Positions 1 through 10,833 of a stretch of DNA of 64,000 nt are shown here, in pieces (position 1 is the first letter of the stretch; each line of letters opens with the position of its first letter). Both the position numbers and the translations under genes were made by a program. Under the pieces are notes generated by a model, which was not told where the DNA came from, did not search any database, and saw only the letters and a list, made by a program, of their open reading frames with translations. The stretch covers positions 1,674,001 to 1,738,000 of the forward strand of contig CM037881.1 of NCBI GenBank assembly GCA_021292165.1, given 5' to 3'. The stretch is from Shinisaurus crocodilurus (Eukaryota > Chordata > Lepidosauria > Squamata > Shinisauridae).

Positions 1-45
1 TCGCGCCCCCCCTGGGGGGCCCGCCCCGCTATTTGAGAAGCACTG
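1..45. mobile_element. End of a hAT-like DNA transposon, cut by the window edge
   Basis: The sequence ends ATTTGAGAAGCACTG, the reverse of a CAGTGCTTCTCAAAT hAT-type terminus. The next eight bases, gcctaagg, have the nnnTAnnn form expected of the target duplication; the other copy lies outside the window. Confidence 0.5.
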
Positions 46-1768
46 GCCTAAGGTTACTACCGCCACTACGTAGCCGCCTCGACCTGCAACCGACAGTGCT
101 GATCCACTAATTGGGCGGCCCCATCATTTTCGTAGCCCACTCCAGGATCCCTCCCCTCGCCAACTCCTTCGTTGAGAGGCCGCCGACAGGATACTTGCAT
201 ACTTCACCTCAGTCTGGGGCCGATGACTGTCCTGCTCATCGGTTGCGCCCTTCATTTCATCTCCGGATGTGGCAGCTGGCACTCATGATCCAGCCTCACC
301 ATCTCAGGACCTTGGTCATTTCTCTGACCAAATTTTGAGAATGGCACAGTCTCTGGGATTGGAGACCCAGCAACCGGCATAGAGAGTAAGCAATCCTGTT
401 TTCAGTGCAGTCTTTACGGAAACCTCCACTCCGATAGCTATTCCATTCCTGCCAGCCCTGTTACAAACTGTACAGCAATCGTGGAAGATGCCGTCATCCA
501 TGCCACCGAATTCTAAACATTTAGAGCATATGTACAGGGTCCAGGAGAAGGATGCAGCTTTCTTGTTTCAACACGCTCCAAATTCAATCATGCTTGAGTC
601 ATTGCAGGGGAAATCCCACAGGATCCATTCTTCACCAGTGGATGAGGAGGACCACGGGTTCGACCTCATGGGGCGCCATCTTTACTCTTCGGCTGCCCTT
701 GGCTTGAGAGTCTCCAATTACCAGGCGGCCATGGCCCAATATCAGCTTTTCCTTTGGGACAAGGTAGGGTTTCTCGCGAAGATCTTCCTGAGGACCAGAG
801 AGAACTTGCAAGAGTGTTCCAAATGAAGACATCCAGGCTGTCTCAGCAACAAATAAATATGGCTCTTCATCAAGCCAATTGTGATGCCAAGGTAATGGTG
901 GGGGCCATGGCATTGAGATGGCATGCCTGGCTCTGATCCACTGGACTTTCCCAAGAGGCTTGCTCTCAGATAGAAGATCTGCCTTTCAATGGTGAGGGCC
1001 TCTTCAATTTCAAGACTGATGAGGCCATGGATTCCATACAGAAAGCCAAGACGACGGCCAGGAAAATGGGCTTGAACCAACCACCGCTTCCATATAAACA
1101 ACGTAAGTGGTATCGACAGCCCACCTTTTTTCCTAATTGGCCGCAAGCCGATGGTCCTTTTCAGCAGCAACATCCCTCAGTACCAAAGCGGCAGTACAGC
1201 ACTGCTCGGTAAGTGAACCGTAAGAAGTCCGATACCAGCAACAGACGGTGGCGTTTTTGTATTCCCACTTCTGCTTCATCCTTCTTCCTGTGCCCCCATC
1301 TTTGGATCTCATCTGTCTTCTTTCTTTCCTGCCTGGGAGTCCATAACAACTGATGTGTGAGTCCTTACCATTGTCCGGAAGGGCTTCAGAATGGAGTTCC
1401 ACGTCCTCCCTCCTTTAGGGATTGTCCGTGCCACTGTTCCGTCACCCGTGTTGCAGTAGATTCCCTTCTCACGAAAGGGGCAACCACACCTGCCCCATCA
1501 CACCAACTGCGGGATGGATTCTGCTCCAGTTACTTCACAGTGCCAAAAAAGGATGGAGGACTTCACCTGATTCTGGACCAGGTTAGAGATGTCAATTCTT
1601 TCATCACACCACGGAAATTTCACATGAGTACTCTGGCATCAGTTCTTCCATTGTTGCATGAAGGAGATTGGTTTGCCTCCATTGATATGCATTTTCACAT
1701 CACACTAGAGGACTCCCATCAGCGCTGTCTTCGTTTTATTGTTGGTGACAAAGTTTTTCAGTTCACAG

Positions 1769-1976
1769 TTCTTATTTATTTATTTATTTATTTATTATAT
1801 TTTTTAAATCGTCCATCTGGCCGGCCACCCTGGGCGATGTACAATCAAAATACAATAAAACACAATTAAAACTACATTAAAACATAATTAAAACACAATT
1901 AAAAATATAAGTTTTTTTTTAAAAAAAAGCCCTAACCTACCCCATATTCCCGCCTGAAAAGCCATGTTTTTAAAGC
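1769..1976 (-). mobile_element. L2-like LINE 3' end inserted in the DIRS element
   Basis: An (ATTT)n tail, the conserved CGCCCATCTGGCCGG-type 3'UTR and the reverse of the terminal REYGVG coding region are present. The DIRS reading resumes directly afterwards with cttccgtttgg, so the insertion site is exact within a few bases. Confidence 0.8.
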
Positions 1977-2113
1977 CCGTGCTTCCGTTTGGTCTAGCAA
2001 CAGCCCCCAAAAATATTCACTAAGTTTATGGCTGTAGTCTGCGCCCATCTTTGTGTGCAAGGTGTTCAAGTCTACCCTTACCTTGATGATTGACCATTGG
2101 TGGCCTCTACACG

Positions 2114-2200
2114 AGCAGGAGGATTATGTAAGCCGCCTTGAGTTCCTTGTAGGAAAAAAGGCGGGGTATAAATGTAATAAATAAATATAAATAAATAAGA
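2114..2200 (+). mobile_element. Sauria-type SINE, 3' fragment
   Basis: Contains aggattatgtaagccgcctt, ggaaaaaaggcggggtataaa and a TAAATAAA tail, the 3' part shared by full copies in this window. Confidence 0.75.
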
Positions 2201-2911
2201 GAGGATCTGCTACACTCCGTTACTCTTACCTGTTCACTGTTGCACAGACTGGGGTCTCTGCATCAACCGAGACAAATCTATTCTTCTTCCTTCACAGTCG
2301 ATCCAGTTTACTGGTGCCCACTTGGACTTCACTATGAGACAGGCGTACTTTCCTCAAGACAGGACTATCACTCTGCTGACGTTAGTGACTGATCTGTACT
2401 GACAGCCTACGTCCAGCACCTTTCGAGTCCAGTGCCTGTTAGGCCTGATGGCGGCCATGGTGGCAGTGGCCCCATTCGCCAAACTTCGCATGAGACCACT
2501 ACAGCATTGGTTTCTCCAGCTATTCGACCCTTCAAAGGATGCTCGCTGTACCCATCTCCAACTTCCATGATATGTCAAATCCATCCAGCCTTCTACGGTG
2601 GATGTTGCTACACAACTTGAGCCAAGGGGTGCTGTTCCTCTGTCCTCCTCGAGTCTTAACTACCAACGCTTCCCTCACTGGGTGGGGACCACATTGTGAG
2701 ACTCTCACTTTCAAGGCGTTATGGCATCATACCGAGGCTCTCCATCACATCAGTTTCCTCAAGATACTAGTGGTGGAGAAAGCGCTCTGCGCTTCCGAGA
2801 CTTTGGTTTCGCAGCAGCAGCATGTTCAGATTCTCACAAACAAGAGAAAATTTAGAGGGGCAGCCCTCCCAGCCACAGACCTGGCCATGGCAATGCCAGA
2901 AAGTGCCAGAT

Positions 2912-3360
2912 ACATAGATTTCATAGATCATAGAGTTGGAAGGAGCCTACAAGGCTATCGAGTCCAACCCCCTGCTCAATGCAGGAAACTAGAGATGGGG
3001 TCTCCCCTCTTGGTCTCCCATCCAAGTAATTTGCAGGACACGGAATAATGGGCTCAAGTGACAGGAACCCAGATTCCACCTAAACATCAGGAAAAATTTC
3101 TTGACTGTCGGAGCAATAAGACAATGGAATCAACTACTAGGGAGGTGGTGGGCTCTCCCACTCTGGAGGCATTCAAGGTGCAGCTGGGCGGCCATCTGTC
3201 AGGGATGCTTTGACCTGGATTCCTGCATTGAGCAGGGGGTTGGACTCGATGGCCTTGTGGGCCCCTTCCAACTCTACTTTTCTATGATTCTAATCACCAG
3301 GCCTGACCCTGCTTAGCTTTCCACGCTCAGACAAGCTGAGCCAGCGTGAGCCACAGGCCT
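2912..3360 (-). mobile_element. 5S-rRNA-derived SINE with CR1-like tail, split by a CR1
   Basis: The reverse strand carries a 5S rRNA-like internal region (agctaagcagggtc, acttggatgggagacc) followed by the CR1-like tail. The two halves, 2912-3030 and 3291-3360, are separated by a CR1 fragment. The short sequence taat occurs at both edges of the insertion. Confidence 0.75.
3030..3292 (+). mobile_element. CR1 LINE 3' fragment
   Basis: Carries the end of the CR1 ORF2 ([17 protein letters not shown]) and the canonical 3' region ending in ctatgattct. It has one frameshift near 3130 and lies inside a 5S-SINE on the opposite strand. Confidence 0.85.
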
Positions 3361-3417
3361 GATGATATTTATGGTTCCGTCTGTGAAGCGAGATGCAATC
3401 TTTGAACTGACTGTAGC

Positions 3418-3450
3418 TTGGGGTGGGGCGGGGTGGGGCCGGGGTGCCGT
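3418..3450. promoter_or_regulatory. Cluster of GC boxes
   Basis: Repeats of GGGGTGGGGCGGGGTGGGG resemble Sp1/KLF sites. They sit about 200 bases upstream of the CpG island edge and may belong to the VANGL1 promoter. Confidence 0.4.
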
Positions 3451-3639
3451 TCTATGTAAACTCAAGAGGATCCGTTTTATTTACTTCGTACTTTTACTTA
3501 CTTATGCCTGGGGGGGGGGGGGAATGGGGATCCTGTAACATCGAGAAGAGCCCTGTCTCAGGCCCGTGTTTTTTGCTCCATGGTAGCACTGGGAAGTGAT
3601 GGCAACATTTTCACAGTGCAGTGCAGGCTGCGTTACACG

Positions 3640-4800
3640 TGCGTGTCGCCTGCGAATGTGCTGTTGGGTTTGGAGGGGCCGCCTCTTTAAAACCCGCGGC
3701 GGCGCCGCCAGAAGAAGGCGACGGGGGGGGGGCAGCGCGTGGTCGGGGGCGCGTGAAAAAAATCACGCGAATGAACGAAGCACCATTTGGTTGGGACGGC
3801 GGCGCATTTCGAGCAAAGGCGCATCTGTGCTCGGGCCGCGCGTCTCCCCACTCACCCTCCGAGAGAGGGCAAGAAGCGGCGTCCCCGCCTTGACTTGGAA
3901 GCGGCTGCGCCCGCCTGCACGGAAGGGGGCCCCCGCCGAGCTCTGCGCCTTCGCTTGCGCGGAGACGTCCGCGGCTCTTGCGCCTGACCGGGCGCAAGGG
4001 CAAGGGCAGGGCAGGGCAGGGCTAGTTTCGGCAGCGGGCGGGGCGGCGCCGGTCCCGGGCACAGGAAGCGGAAAGCGCCGCTGCGCCGCCGCCGCCGCCG
4101 AGGAGGAGAATCTGGAGTTGAGCGGCGGAGGCGACGCGGACTTGCTGCTGCTGCTGCTGCTTCGCCGGGCTCGCCCCGTCCCGCCGGCTGCGAAATGGAG
4201 CGGCGGCGAGCGAGAGGTCAGTTGCGCGCTGCCTGCCCGCCTGCCCGCCCGGTCGCTGCTTCGCGTCCCGGAGCCCGCAGAATAACCCTCCTCGTCCTCC
4301 TCCTCCTCCTCGTCGTCCTCCTGTTGCCGAGGGCGCGGCTCCTCCGCTCCTCTGCCCAACGGAGGACGGACCTGCCCAGTCCGGCCAGCCGCGCGCCGCC
4401 GCCTCGTCTCTGCCGCCTTCCCCGGGAGCAGCGCCGCCGCCCGGGGGTCCGCTCCGTCCCTCCGCCGCGCGGGTGGCCCTGTGGCTGGCTGGCTGGCTGC
4501 GCGCCGTCCTTGGTCGCCCCAGCAGGGCAGGGGGCGCGACGGGAGCGGGGGGCCCGCGGGGTGGGGTGGGGTGGGGGCTCTTTGCTCGCCCGCCCCCCCG
4601 GTTGCGTGTGTGTGGGGTGGGAGTCTGTCTGTCTGCCCCCGGACAGCGCCAGGAGAGGCGGAGGAGCTGCATTGGAGAAGGGGGCTGCCTGCCGAGGAGA
4701 CGCGGCTGCCTGGGGAGGTCCTTCTGCCGAAGCGGCGGGACTGGCTGCCTCCCTCCCTCCCTCGGTAGCCAAAGGGCCCGCGGGCTAGTGGCTGGCACAG
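3640..4800. promoter_or_regulatory. VANGL1: CpG island, probable VANGL1 promoter region
   Basis: This block is strikingly G+C-rich and full of CpG, unlike the AT-rich introns around it. It contains GC-box-like runs, CTG and TCC triplet tracts and no conserved protein. It lies upstream of the VANGL1 start exon on the same strand with no other gene between, so it is best read as the VANGL1 promoter and 5'UTR region. Long open frames on both strands here follow from the lack of AT-rich stop codons and are not genes. Confidence 0.8.
4080..4216 (+). other. VANGL1: Candidate untranslated exon 1 of VANGL1
   Basis: Inside the CpG island a donor-like GCGAGAG|GTCAGT occurs at 4216/4217. Vertebrate VANGL1 has a noncoding first exon, and exon 2 has a 3' acceptor ahead of its leader, so an upstream exon must exist. 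The transcription start cannot be read from sequence; 4080 is an arbitrary left limit. Transcript data would decide it. Confidence 0.35.
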
Positions 4801-5142
4801 CCCAAAAGGAGGCGGGACGACTCTTAATGTTCTGAAGGCAATGAGGCGCCCCCCCAACACGACACAGGCACATTCCAAACCTGGGGGGGGGCTGCTCTCT
4901 TGGCTTTTGGTCTGTCTAACAAGTTCTCCTGTGCCGAATTTGTTTTTTTTTTTATTTTTATCGCATGGAGGGAGGCCCAGCGGCAGGGGGCAGCACAGTG
5001 GGGCAGCCGCCTGCCAAGGGGCTCGGAAGGGCCCATCCCCAGCCATGCCAGGCGGCAGGCGCTGTTTGATGGAGCTGCAGCAACGTGAAAAGTTTCCCAG
5101 CGGTGTTTGTGTGTGTGTGTGGGGGGGGGGGGCAGCACTAGG

Positions 5143-5836
5143 CATTTATTTATTTATTTATTTATTATATTTATGGCCCGCCTTTTTTCCTGCAAGGAAC
5201 CCGAGGCGGCTTACATAATCCTCCTCCTCCTCCTCCTCTCCATTTTATCCTCACAACAACCCTGTGAGGTAGGTTTAGGCCAGTGATGGCGAACCTTTTT
5301 GAGCCCGAGTGCCCAAACTGCAACACAAAACCAACTTATTTATTTCAAAGTGCCTTAAATTTGGCAGGTACGAGGAGGGGGCACTAGCCAATCGCGCCCA
5401 ACTCTGTCTCAGGGCATGGCTCTTCACCGGGCGCGCAAAGATTCGGGCGCGTGCGCGCTGTGCTTCTGAGCTGTCTGTTCAGTTAGAAGGAGGGCTGGGT
5501 GCCTGCGCAGTCCGCTTCTGGGGGTGGAGATGTTGGAGTGTGTGCCTGCCTGTGGAGGCCAGCGAGGAATGAGTGGAGAGGAGTTACTATGGAAATCCGA
5601 CGCTGAATGCAGAAGGGGACGGTCTTTTCGCGATCTGGCGACCAATGGCTCGAGTGCCCACAGAGAGGTCCCTGCGTGCCAGCTATGGCACCCGTGCCAT
5701 AGGTTCGCCATCACTGGTTTAGGCTGAGAGTCCGTGACTGGCCCAAAGTCACCCAGTGAGCTTCACGGCTGAGCAGGGACTAGAACCCGGATCTCCCGAG
5801 TCCCAGTCCCAACACTCTCACCACTACGCCGCACTA
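5143..5836 (-). mobile_element. Sauria-type tRNA-derived SINE, split by a hAT element
   Basis: The 3' half (5143-5280) and the 5' half with tRNA-like boxes (5717-5836) form one SINE when the 436-bp hAT insertion is removed. The SINE reads continuously across the duplicated gtttaggc. Confidence 0.85.
5281..5716. mobile_element. Non-autonomous hAT DNA transposon with exact 8-bp TSD
   Basis: Termini CAGTGATGGCGAACCT and AGGTTCGCCATCACTG are perfect 16-bp inverted repeats. The flanks 5273-5280 and 5717-5724 are both gtttaggc, an 8-bp duplication of nnnTAnnn form. No transposase is encoded. The end sequence recalls a widespread vertebrate hAT group. Confidence 0.93.
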
Positions 5837-6034
5837 CTTTTGAATGGGAGCAGAGCCAGCACATGGCTGCGCTCTGCCCCTGCCTTCCGCCATCTTAGAT
5901 GACTACAAATGTGCTGCCTGATGACCGCCGGCTCCACCTCCCTTCAGAAAGGGCCATCCCGCCCACCTCGCCCGGTGAAACTTTTCACGGTGGTGAAGAG
6001 GTGCGTGGTTCTGCCACTGGCCCTGGTTATATGG

Positions 6035-6169
6035 CAGTGTTCTCCAACCTGGGGTCCCCAGATGTTTTTGGCCTACAACTCCCAGCATGCCCCAGCCAGC
6101 TACGCTGGCTGGGGCATGCTGGGAGTTGTAGGCCAAAAACATCTGGGGGCCCCTGGTTGGAGAACACTG
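6035..6169. mobile_element. Palindromic hAT MITE (copy 1)
   Basis: Near-perfect 135-bp palindrome beginning CAGTGTTCTCCAACC and ending with its complement. Flanks are ttatatgg and ttctatgg (7 of 8 match). Confidence 0.9.
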
Positions 6170-6399
6170 TTCTATGGGCCCCACTGTCTGTGCAGCTGAA
6201 AATCCACTGACTTTCCCCCCACCAGCCTGTAGGGATCCTTGCAGTCACACAGTGTGCTATATAGGTTGTGTGTTTTTTTACATCAGACACATGACAGTAG
6301 AGTTTTGTGCTCGCCCTGGGTGAGAACACAAACATACCAAGGAGCACGGTCGATAACCAGATGAAGACACGCTGTTAATGGCTAAAGAAGGACAGTGAG

Positions 6400-6645
6400 C
6401 CAGTGTGGCGTAGTGGTTAGAGTGTTGGGACTGGGACTCGGGAGATCCGGGTTCAAATCCCCACTCAGCCATGAAACTCACTGGGTGACTTTGGGCCAGT
6501 CACTGACTCTCAGCCTCACCTACCTCACAGGGTTGTTGTGAGGGTAAAATGGAGAGGAGGAGGAGGAGCATTATGTAAGCCGCCTTGGGTTCCTTGCAGG
6601 AAAAAAGGCGGGGTGTAAATATAATAAATAAATAAATAAATAAAG
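6400..6645 (+). mobile_element. Sauria-type SINE, near full length
   Basis: Begins cagtgtggcgtagtggttag (A-box-like), has B-box gggttcaaatcc, the conserved middle (cactgggtgactttgggcca) and a (TAAA)n tail. Confidence 0.9.
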
Positions 6646-7626
6646 TGTGCCTACAGGGGAAGCTCTGGTGGAGAACAGGCCAGCTTGGCCCCACTGCTTG
6701 GAAGTGCCCTGAGCAGCGGCACCCAACGCCCGCCCGCCCACCCCGCCCTTTCTCAGAATGAAGATCTGGTGTGGAACGTGCTGCTGCTTGAAGATACCCA
6801 CACCGTCTCCAAGCAGTCACGTACAACACTCCCAAACACCCCGCCCTTCTGCTCCCCTGGGAAAGGCTGGCCAGGGAGGTGGCTGGAGCCCCTTCAGGCG
6901 GCAGCATCCAACCCTTCCCTGTGGGGCAGGAAACACCGGTGGACGGGACTCTCTGGACCTCACCAGGTGCTTTGGCCGTACAGACACACACACACCCCTG
7001 CCTACCTCCTGACTGTGGCGCTGAGGAGGTGGCAGGAACCGCCCCACCATTGTCAGGATGATCTCTCCTCCCACCTCTGCGGCTTCGGAGTTGGGAGGAC
7101 GGCTGGCCTCTTGTCACGCGCACCGGTAGGCACTTGCCACAGTCGCCGTAGCAAGTGTGGCAAGCAGAACTGTTGACGTTCGGTGTGACCTGTTGATTCC
7201 TCCCGTGTTTTCTTCTTTGCGGGGCAGACACGGGGTTATGCCCAAAGTGAATGGTGTTCACCGTAATGGGCCAATTCCAGTCAAAAGCACTGAGCGGCAC
7301 CCTAACCTGGCGGTCGCTCACCTGCTTGGTCAGACACCATTCAGTGTTGATTGTATTTTGAAGCACATCTGGGCAGGCCCTCAACAAGGGTGCCTTCCAG
7401 CAGGTTGGCTGCCTCCCTTCCTGCTCTCCGTCTGATTGGTGCTGGAAAGGGGTGTTTGTGTATAGCTAGAATGAGTCAGGGGAAGGCCGGCCTGGTTGTG
7501 TGGCCAGCCCCACAGGCTCTGGCCACATCCACCCCTGGCATGGGGGGCGCAAGTGTTATGTATTTTATATTTTTGTTGTTCCCCGCCTCGATCTAGACGG
7601 AGAGGCGGGTAAGAAATAAAATGTAT

Positions 7627-7664
7627 TATTGTTGTTGTTGTTGTTGTTGTTATTATTATTATTA
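7627..7664. repeat. TTG/ATT microsatellite
   Basis: (TTG)n followed by (ATT)n. Confidence 0.9.
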
Positions 7665-7865
7665 TGTGTGGTGAGAATGAAGGCAGGCTGGCAGGGAGAA
7701 AATTACATGATTACTGGTAGAAGAGAGAGAGATCCGATTCCCTTCTTCCAAAAGCTTTGGGTAGCATAAGCTCCAGAAGGGTAGACATGCCAGTCTGTAG
7801 CAACAAACACACAGAGAGAGATTTATTGGGGCATGAGGGCTTGGTGGATGAGAGAGGTTCATTCG

Positions 7866-9441
7866 GAGGATGAGCAATTTGCCATCAGCCCTCAAGGAGG
7901 CAGTCATAAGACCGCTTCTAAAGAAGCCCTCCTTGGATCCCCAGGATCTGAACAACTTCCGCCCGGTCTCCAATTTACCATTTCTGGGCAAGGTGATCGA
8001 GCGGGTGGTGGGTGCTCAGCTGAAGGCACACTTGGATGAAGCCGATTATTTAGATCCGTGCCAGTCGGGCTTCAGGCCTGGACATGGGACGGAGACGGCC
8101 TTGGTCGCCTTGGTGGATGATATGAGGAGGGCTTTGGATAGGGGCGAATGCTCCTTTCTAGTCCTCCTCGATCTCTCGGCGGCTTTTGATACCATTGACC
8201 ACGGTATCCTCCTGGACTGCCTGGAGGGGTTGGGCTTGGGAGGCACTGTATTGCAGTGGTTCCGGTCCTTCCTCTCGGGAAGGTACCAGAGGGTAGTTCT
8301 CGGGGAGGAGGCTTCGGACCCTCGGCTGCTCACTTGTGGAGTGCCGCAGGGTTCCATCCTCTCCCCGATGTTATTCAACATCTACCTAAAGCCGCTGGGA
8401 GCTATCATCAGGAGGTTTGGGGTGCAGTGTCATCAGTATGCAGATGACACGCAGCTCTACCTCTCTTTTAAATCCTCACCGAGGTTGGCCGTTGAGACCC
8501 TGTCCAAGTGCCTGGAGTCAGTGGGTGGCTGGATGGGAAGGAATATGCTGAAGCTGAACCCCGACAAGACCGAGGTACTTCTGGTGGGGGACAAGGGGAG
8601 GTTAGGGGATGTGGACCTGGTGCTGAATGGGGTACATCTACCCCTGAAGGACCAGGTCCGCAGCTTGGGGGTCATTCTAGACTCCCAGCTGTCCATGGAG
8701 GCTCAGGTGGCAGCTGTGAGCCGGGCGGCGCTGTATCAACTCCATCTGATACGGCAGCTGCGCCCCTACCTTCCTAATCACCTGCTCCCATCAGTGGTTC
8801 ATGCCTTGGTCTCCTCTCGCCTAGACTACTGTAATGCGCTCTACGTGGGGTTACCCTTGAAGACGGTTCGGAAGCTACAGCTGGTACAGAACGCAGCAGC
8901 TCGCCTGGTTAAAAGCAGCCACTGGCGGGATCACATCACGCCAGTGCTCAAGGAGCTACACTGGCTACCAGTTGCTTGCCGAGCCGAATTCAAGGTGTTG
9001 GTTTTGACCTTTAAAACCCTATACGGCTCCAGCCCAGTCTATCTCAAGGAGCATCTCCAGCAACACCAAGTGGGCCGCTCAACAAGATCTGCCACAGACG
9101 GCCTTCTCCTTGTCCCTTCAGCCAGAGCAGCTAGACTGGTGGGGACGAGGAAGAGGGCCTTCTCTGTGGCAGCCCCCGTACTGTGGAACTCTCTCCCAAG
9201 TGACCTCCGCCATGCCCCCTCTCTGCTGAGCTTCCGCCGCTCATTAAAAACTTGGTTATTCAGGCGGGAATATGGGGTGGGTTAAGATTTTAAAATTTTA
9301 TACTGTGTTAATGTATTTTAATGGAGAAAAATGTTTTAATGTATTTTATTCTGTTTTATTTTCTGTACATCGCCCAGGGTGGCCGGTTTGCCGGCCAGAT
9401 GGGCGATAAATGAATGCAAATAATAAATAAATAAATAAATA
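7866..9441 (+). mobile_element. L2-like LINE with long reverse transcriptase frame
   Basis: An uninterrupted 471-codon frame at 7870-9285 covers most of the reverse transcriptase and the carboxy-terminal region. Visible motifs are NNFRPVSNLPFLGK, LDLSAAFDTIDHGIL, CGVPQGSILSP and HQYADDTQLY (the catalytic YADD). The end is [13 protein letters not shown] followed by the conserved 3'UTR and an ATAA-rich tail. The endonuclease half is absent, so it is 5'-truncated and cannot move by itself. It has no premature stop, which implies a recent insertion. I place it in the L2/CR1 group. Confidence 0.92.
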
Positions 9442-9523
9442 ATTCTACCACCTTTCAGTAGGGGGCAGCAACTGCAGCGTAGCCAGTCATTACACAATCA
9501 CAAGATGTGGGAGAACCGTAATC

Positions 9524-10130
9524 ATTCATAGATTCATAGATTTCATAGATCATAGAGTTGGAAGGGGCCTACAAGGCCATGGAGTCCAACCCCCTGCTCA
9601 ATGCAGGAAACTAGAGGAGGGGTCTCCCATCCAAGTAACAACAAGGATGATAAAGGGACTGGAAACAAGGCCCTATGAGGAGAGACTGAAAGAACTGGGC
9701 ATGTTTAGCCTTCAGAAGAGGAGACTGAGGGGAGATATGATCGCACTCTTCCAGTACTTGAAGGGATGTCACACAGAGGAGGGCAAAGATCTCTTCTCGT
9801 TCATCCCAGTTTGCAGGACACGGAATAATGGGCTTAAGTTACAGGAACCTAGATTCCACCTAAACATCAGGAAAAATTTCCTGACTGTCAGAGCAATAAG
9901 ACAATGGAATCAACTACCTAGGGAGGTGGTGGGCTCTCCCAGTCTGGAGGCATTCAAGGTGCAGCTGGACAGACATCTGTCAGAGATGCTTTGACCTGGA
10001 TTCCTGCATTGAGCAGGGGGTTGGACTCAATGGCCTTGTAGGCCCCTTCCAACTCTACTTTTCTATGATTCTATGACCCTGCTTAGCTTTCCACGCTCAG
10101 ACAAGACAAGCCAGCATGAGCCACAGGCCT
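9524..10130 (-). mobile_element. Second 5S-derived SINE split by a CR1
   Basis: Halves 9524-9642 and 10075-10130 belong to one reverse-strand 5S-SINE. About seven bases (caggcct) are missing at the insertion point, which is within about a dozen bases of the corresponding site in the copy at 2912-3360. Confidence 0.75.
9640..10074 (+). mobile_element. CR1 LINE 3' fragment
   Basis: 115-codon open frame at 9647-9994 encodes the CR1 ORF2 end ([46 protein letters not shown]) followed by the canonical 3'UTR. The 5' junction has microhomology (caac) with the target SINE. Confidence 0.88.
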
Positions 10131-10833
10131 GTATGGCGGCAGGGCAGTGCACGCAGGTTCACTTTGGGTGCTTCTGTATGTAGAAAAGAGGCAGGGAGCA
10201 ATCGACATGAACAATTTTTTGAAAGCGATTAATAAACACCCAGTGTTAACTCTGTTAAACCCTTGCTTAACGTCAGTGTATCTGATTAACTGGCTACAGC
10301 CAGTAGTCCATGAAAGTTGATGCTACAGTAATAGTGCAGCATTCTACGCATGTTTACACAAAACTTCCACTATATTCAATGCAGCTTACTGTCAGGAATG
10401 CCTGCATAGGATTGTAGCCTACTTCTGTTAGCCTTTAAGGTGCCACAAGACCTTTTGTTGTTTTAATGAATAGCTATAACACTTCCTAACCAATTTGACA
10501 ACATGAAACGTTTTATTTAAGCTTCCAAGTTCCCTCCCCACCAATTCATTAGGACTAGAAACAAGGTGATGTTAGCTATCTCTGACATTGGCCATGTTTG
10601 GATGATCATATCTGGGTTTAATTAGCTGAGATTTGAATGATCCTCTTGCCCACACACACAACTCCTTGTCCTCCCTTTGTGGCGCAAGTAATCAAACCAG
10701 GAAGCCATAGATTCCTGTTTTGTTCCAACTAGGAAGTTATGTTTACCAGCTTTAGAACAAGCCCGGATATCAATCCAGCTTCAAACTGTTATAAACTCTG
10801 GTTAGTGAAACTCTAGTTAGTTCAAACAAGACA

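Larger units (their letters stand above)
54..2910 (+). mobile_element. Decayed DIRS-like tyrosine-recombinase retrotransposon fragment
   Basis: Translated pieces in several frames resemble DIRS polyproteins. There is a gag-like start (about 490-1170). A reverse transcriptase stretch runs 1540-1770 and resumes at 1977, with a YLDDW-type active-site motif near 2080. RNase H-like pieces include TNASLTGWGPHCETL near 2660 and a segment ending VVEKAL near 2790. Frameshifts and stops are frequent, so it is inactive. Two later insertions interrupt it: an L2 tail at 1769-1976 and a SINE fragment at 2114-2200. No recombinase domain was recognised. Confidence 0.7.

Noticed and set aside
4140..4162. CTG repeat as an expandable disease-type tract
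   Set aside because: Only about seven units in a CpG island; ordinary length.
3763..5145. 460-codon reverse-strand frame and several other long frames over the CpG island
   Set aside because: Low-complexity Pro/Arg/Ala/Gly/Ser translations on both strands at once; this follows from CpG-rich composition and stop-codon scarcity.
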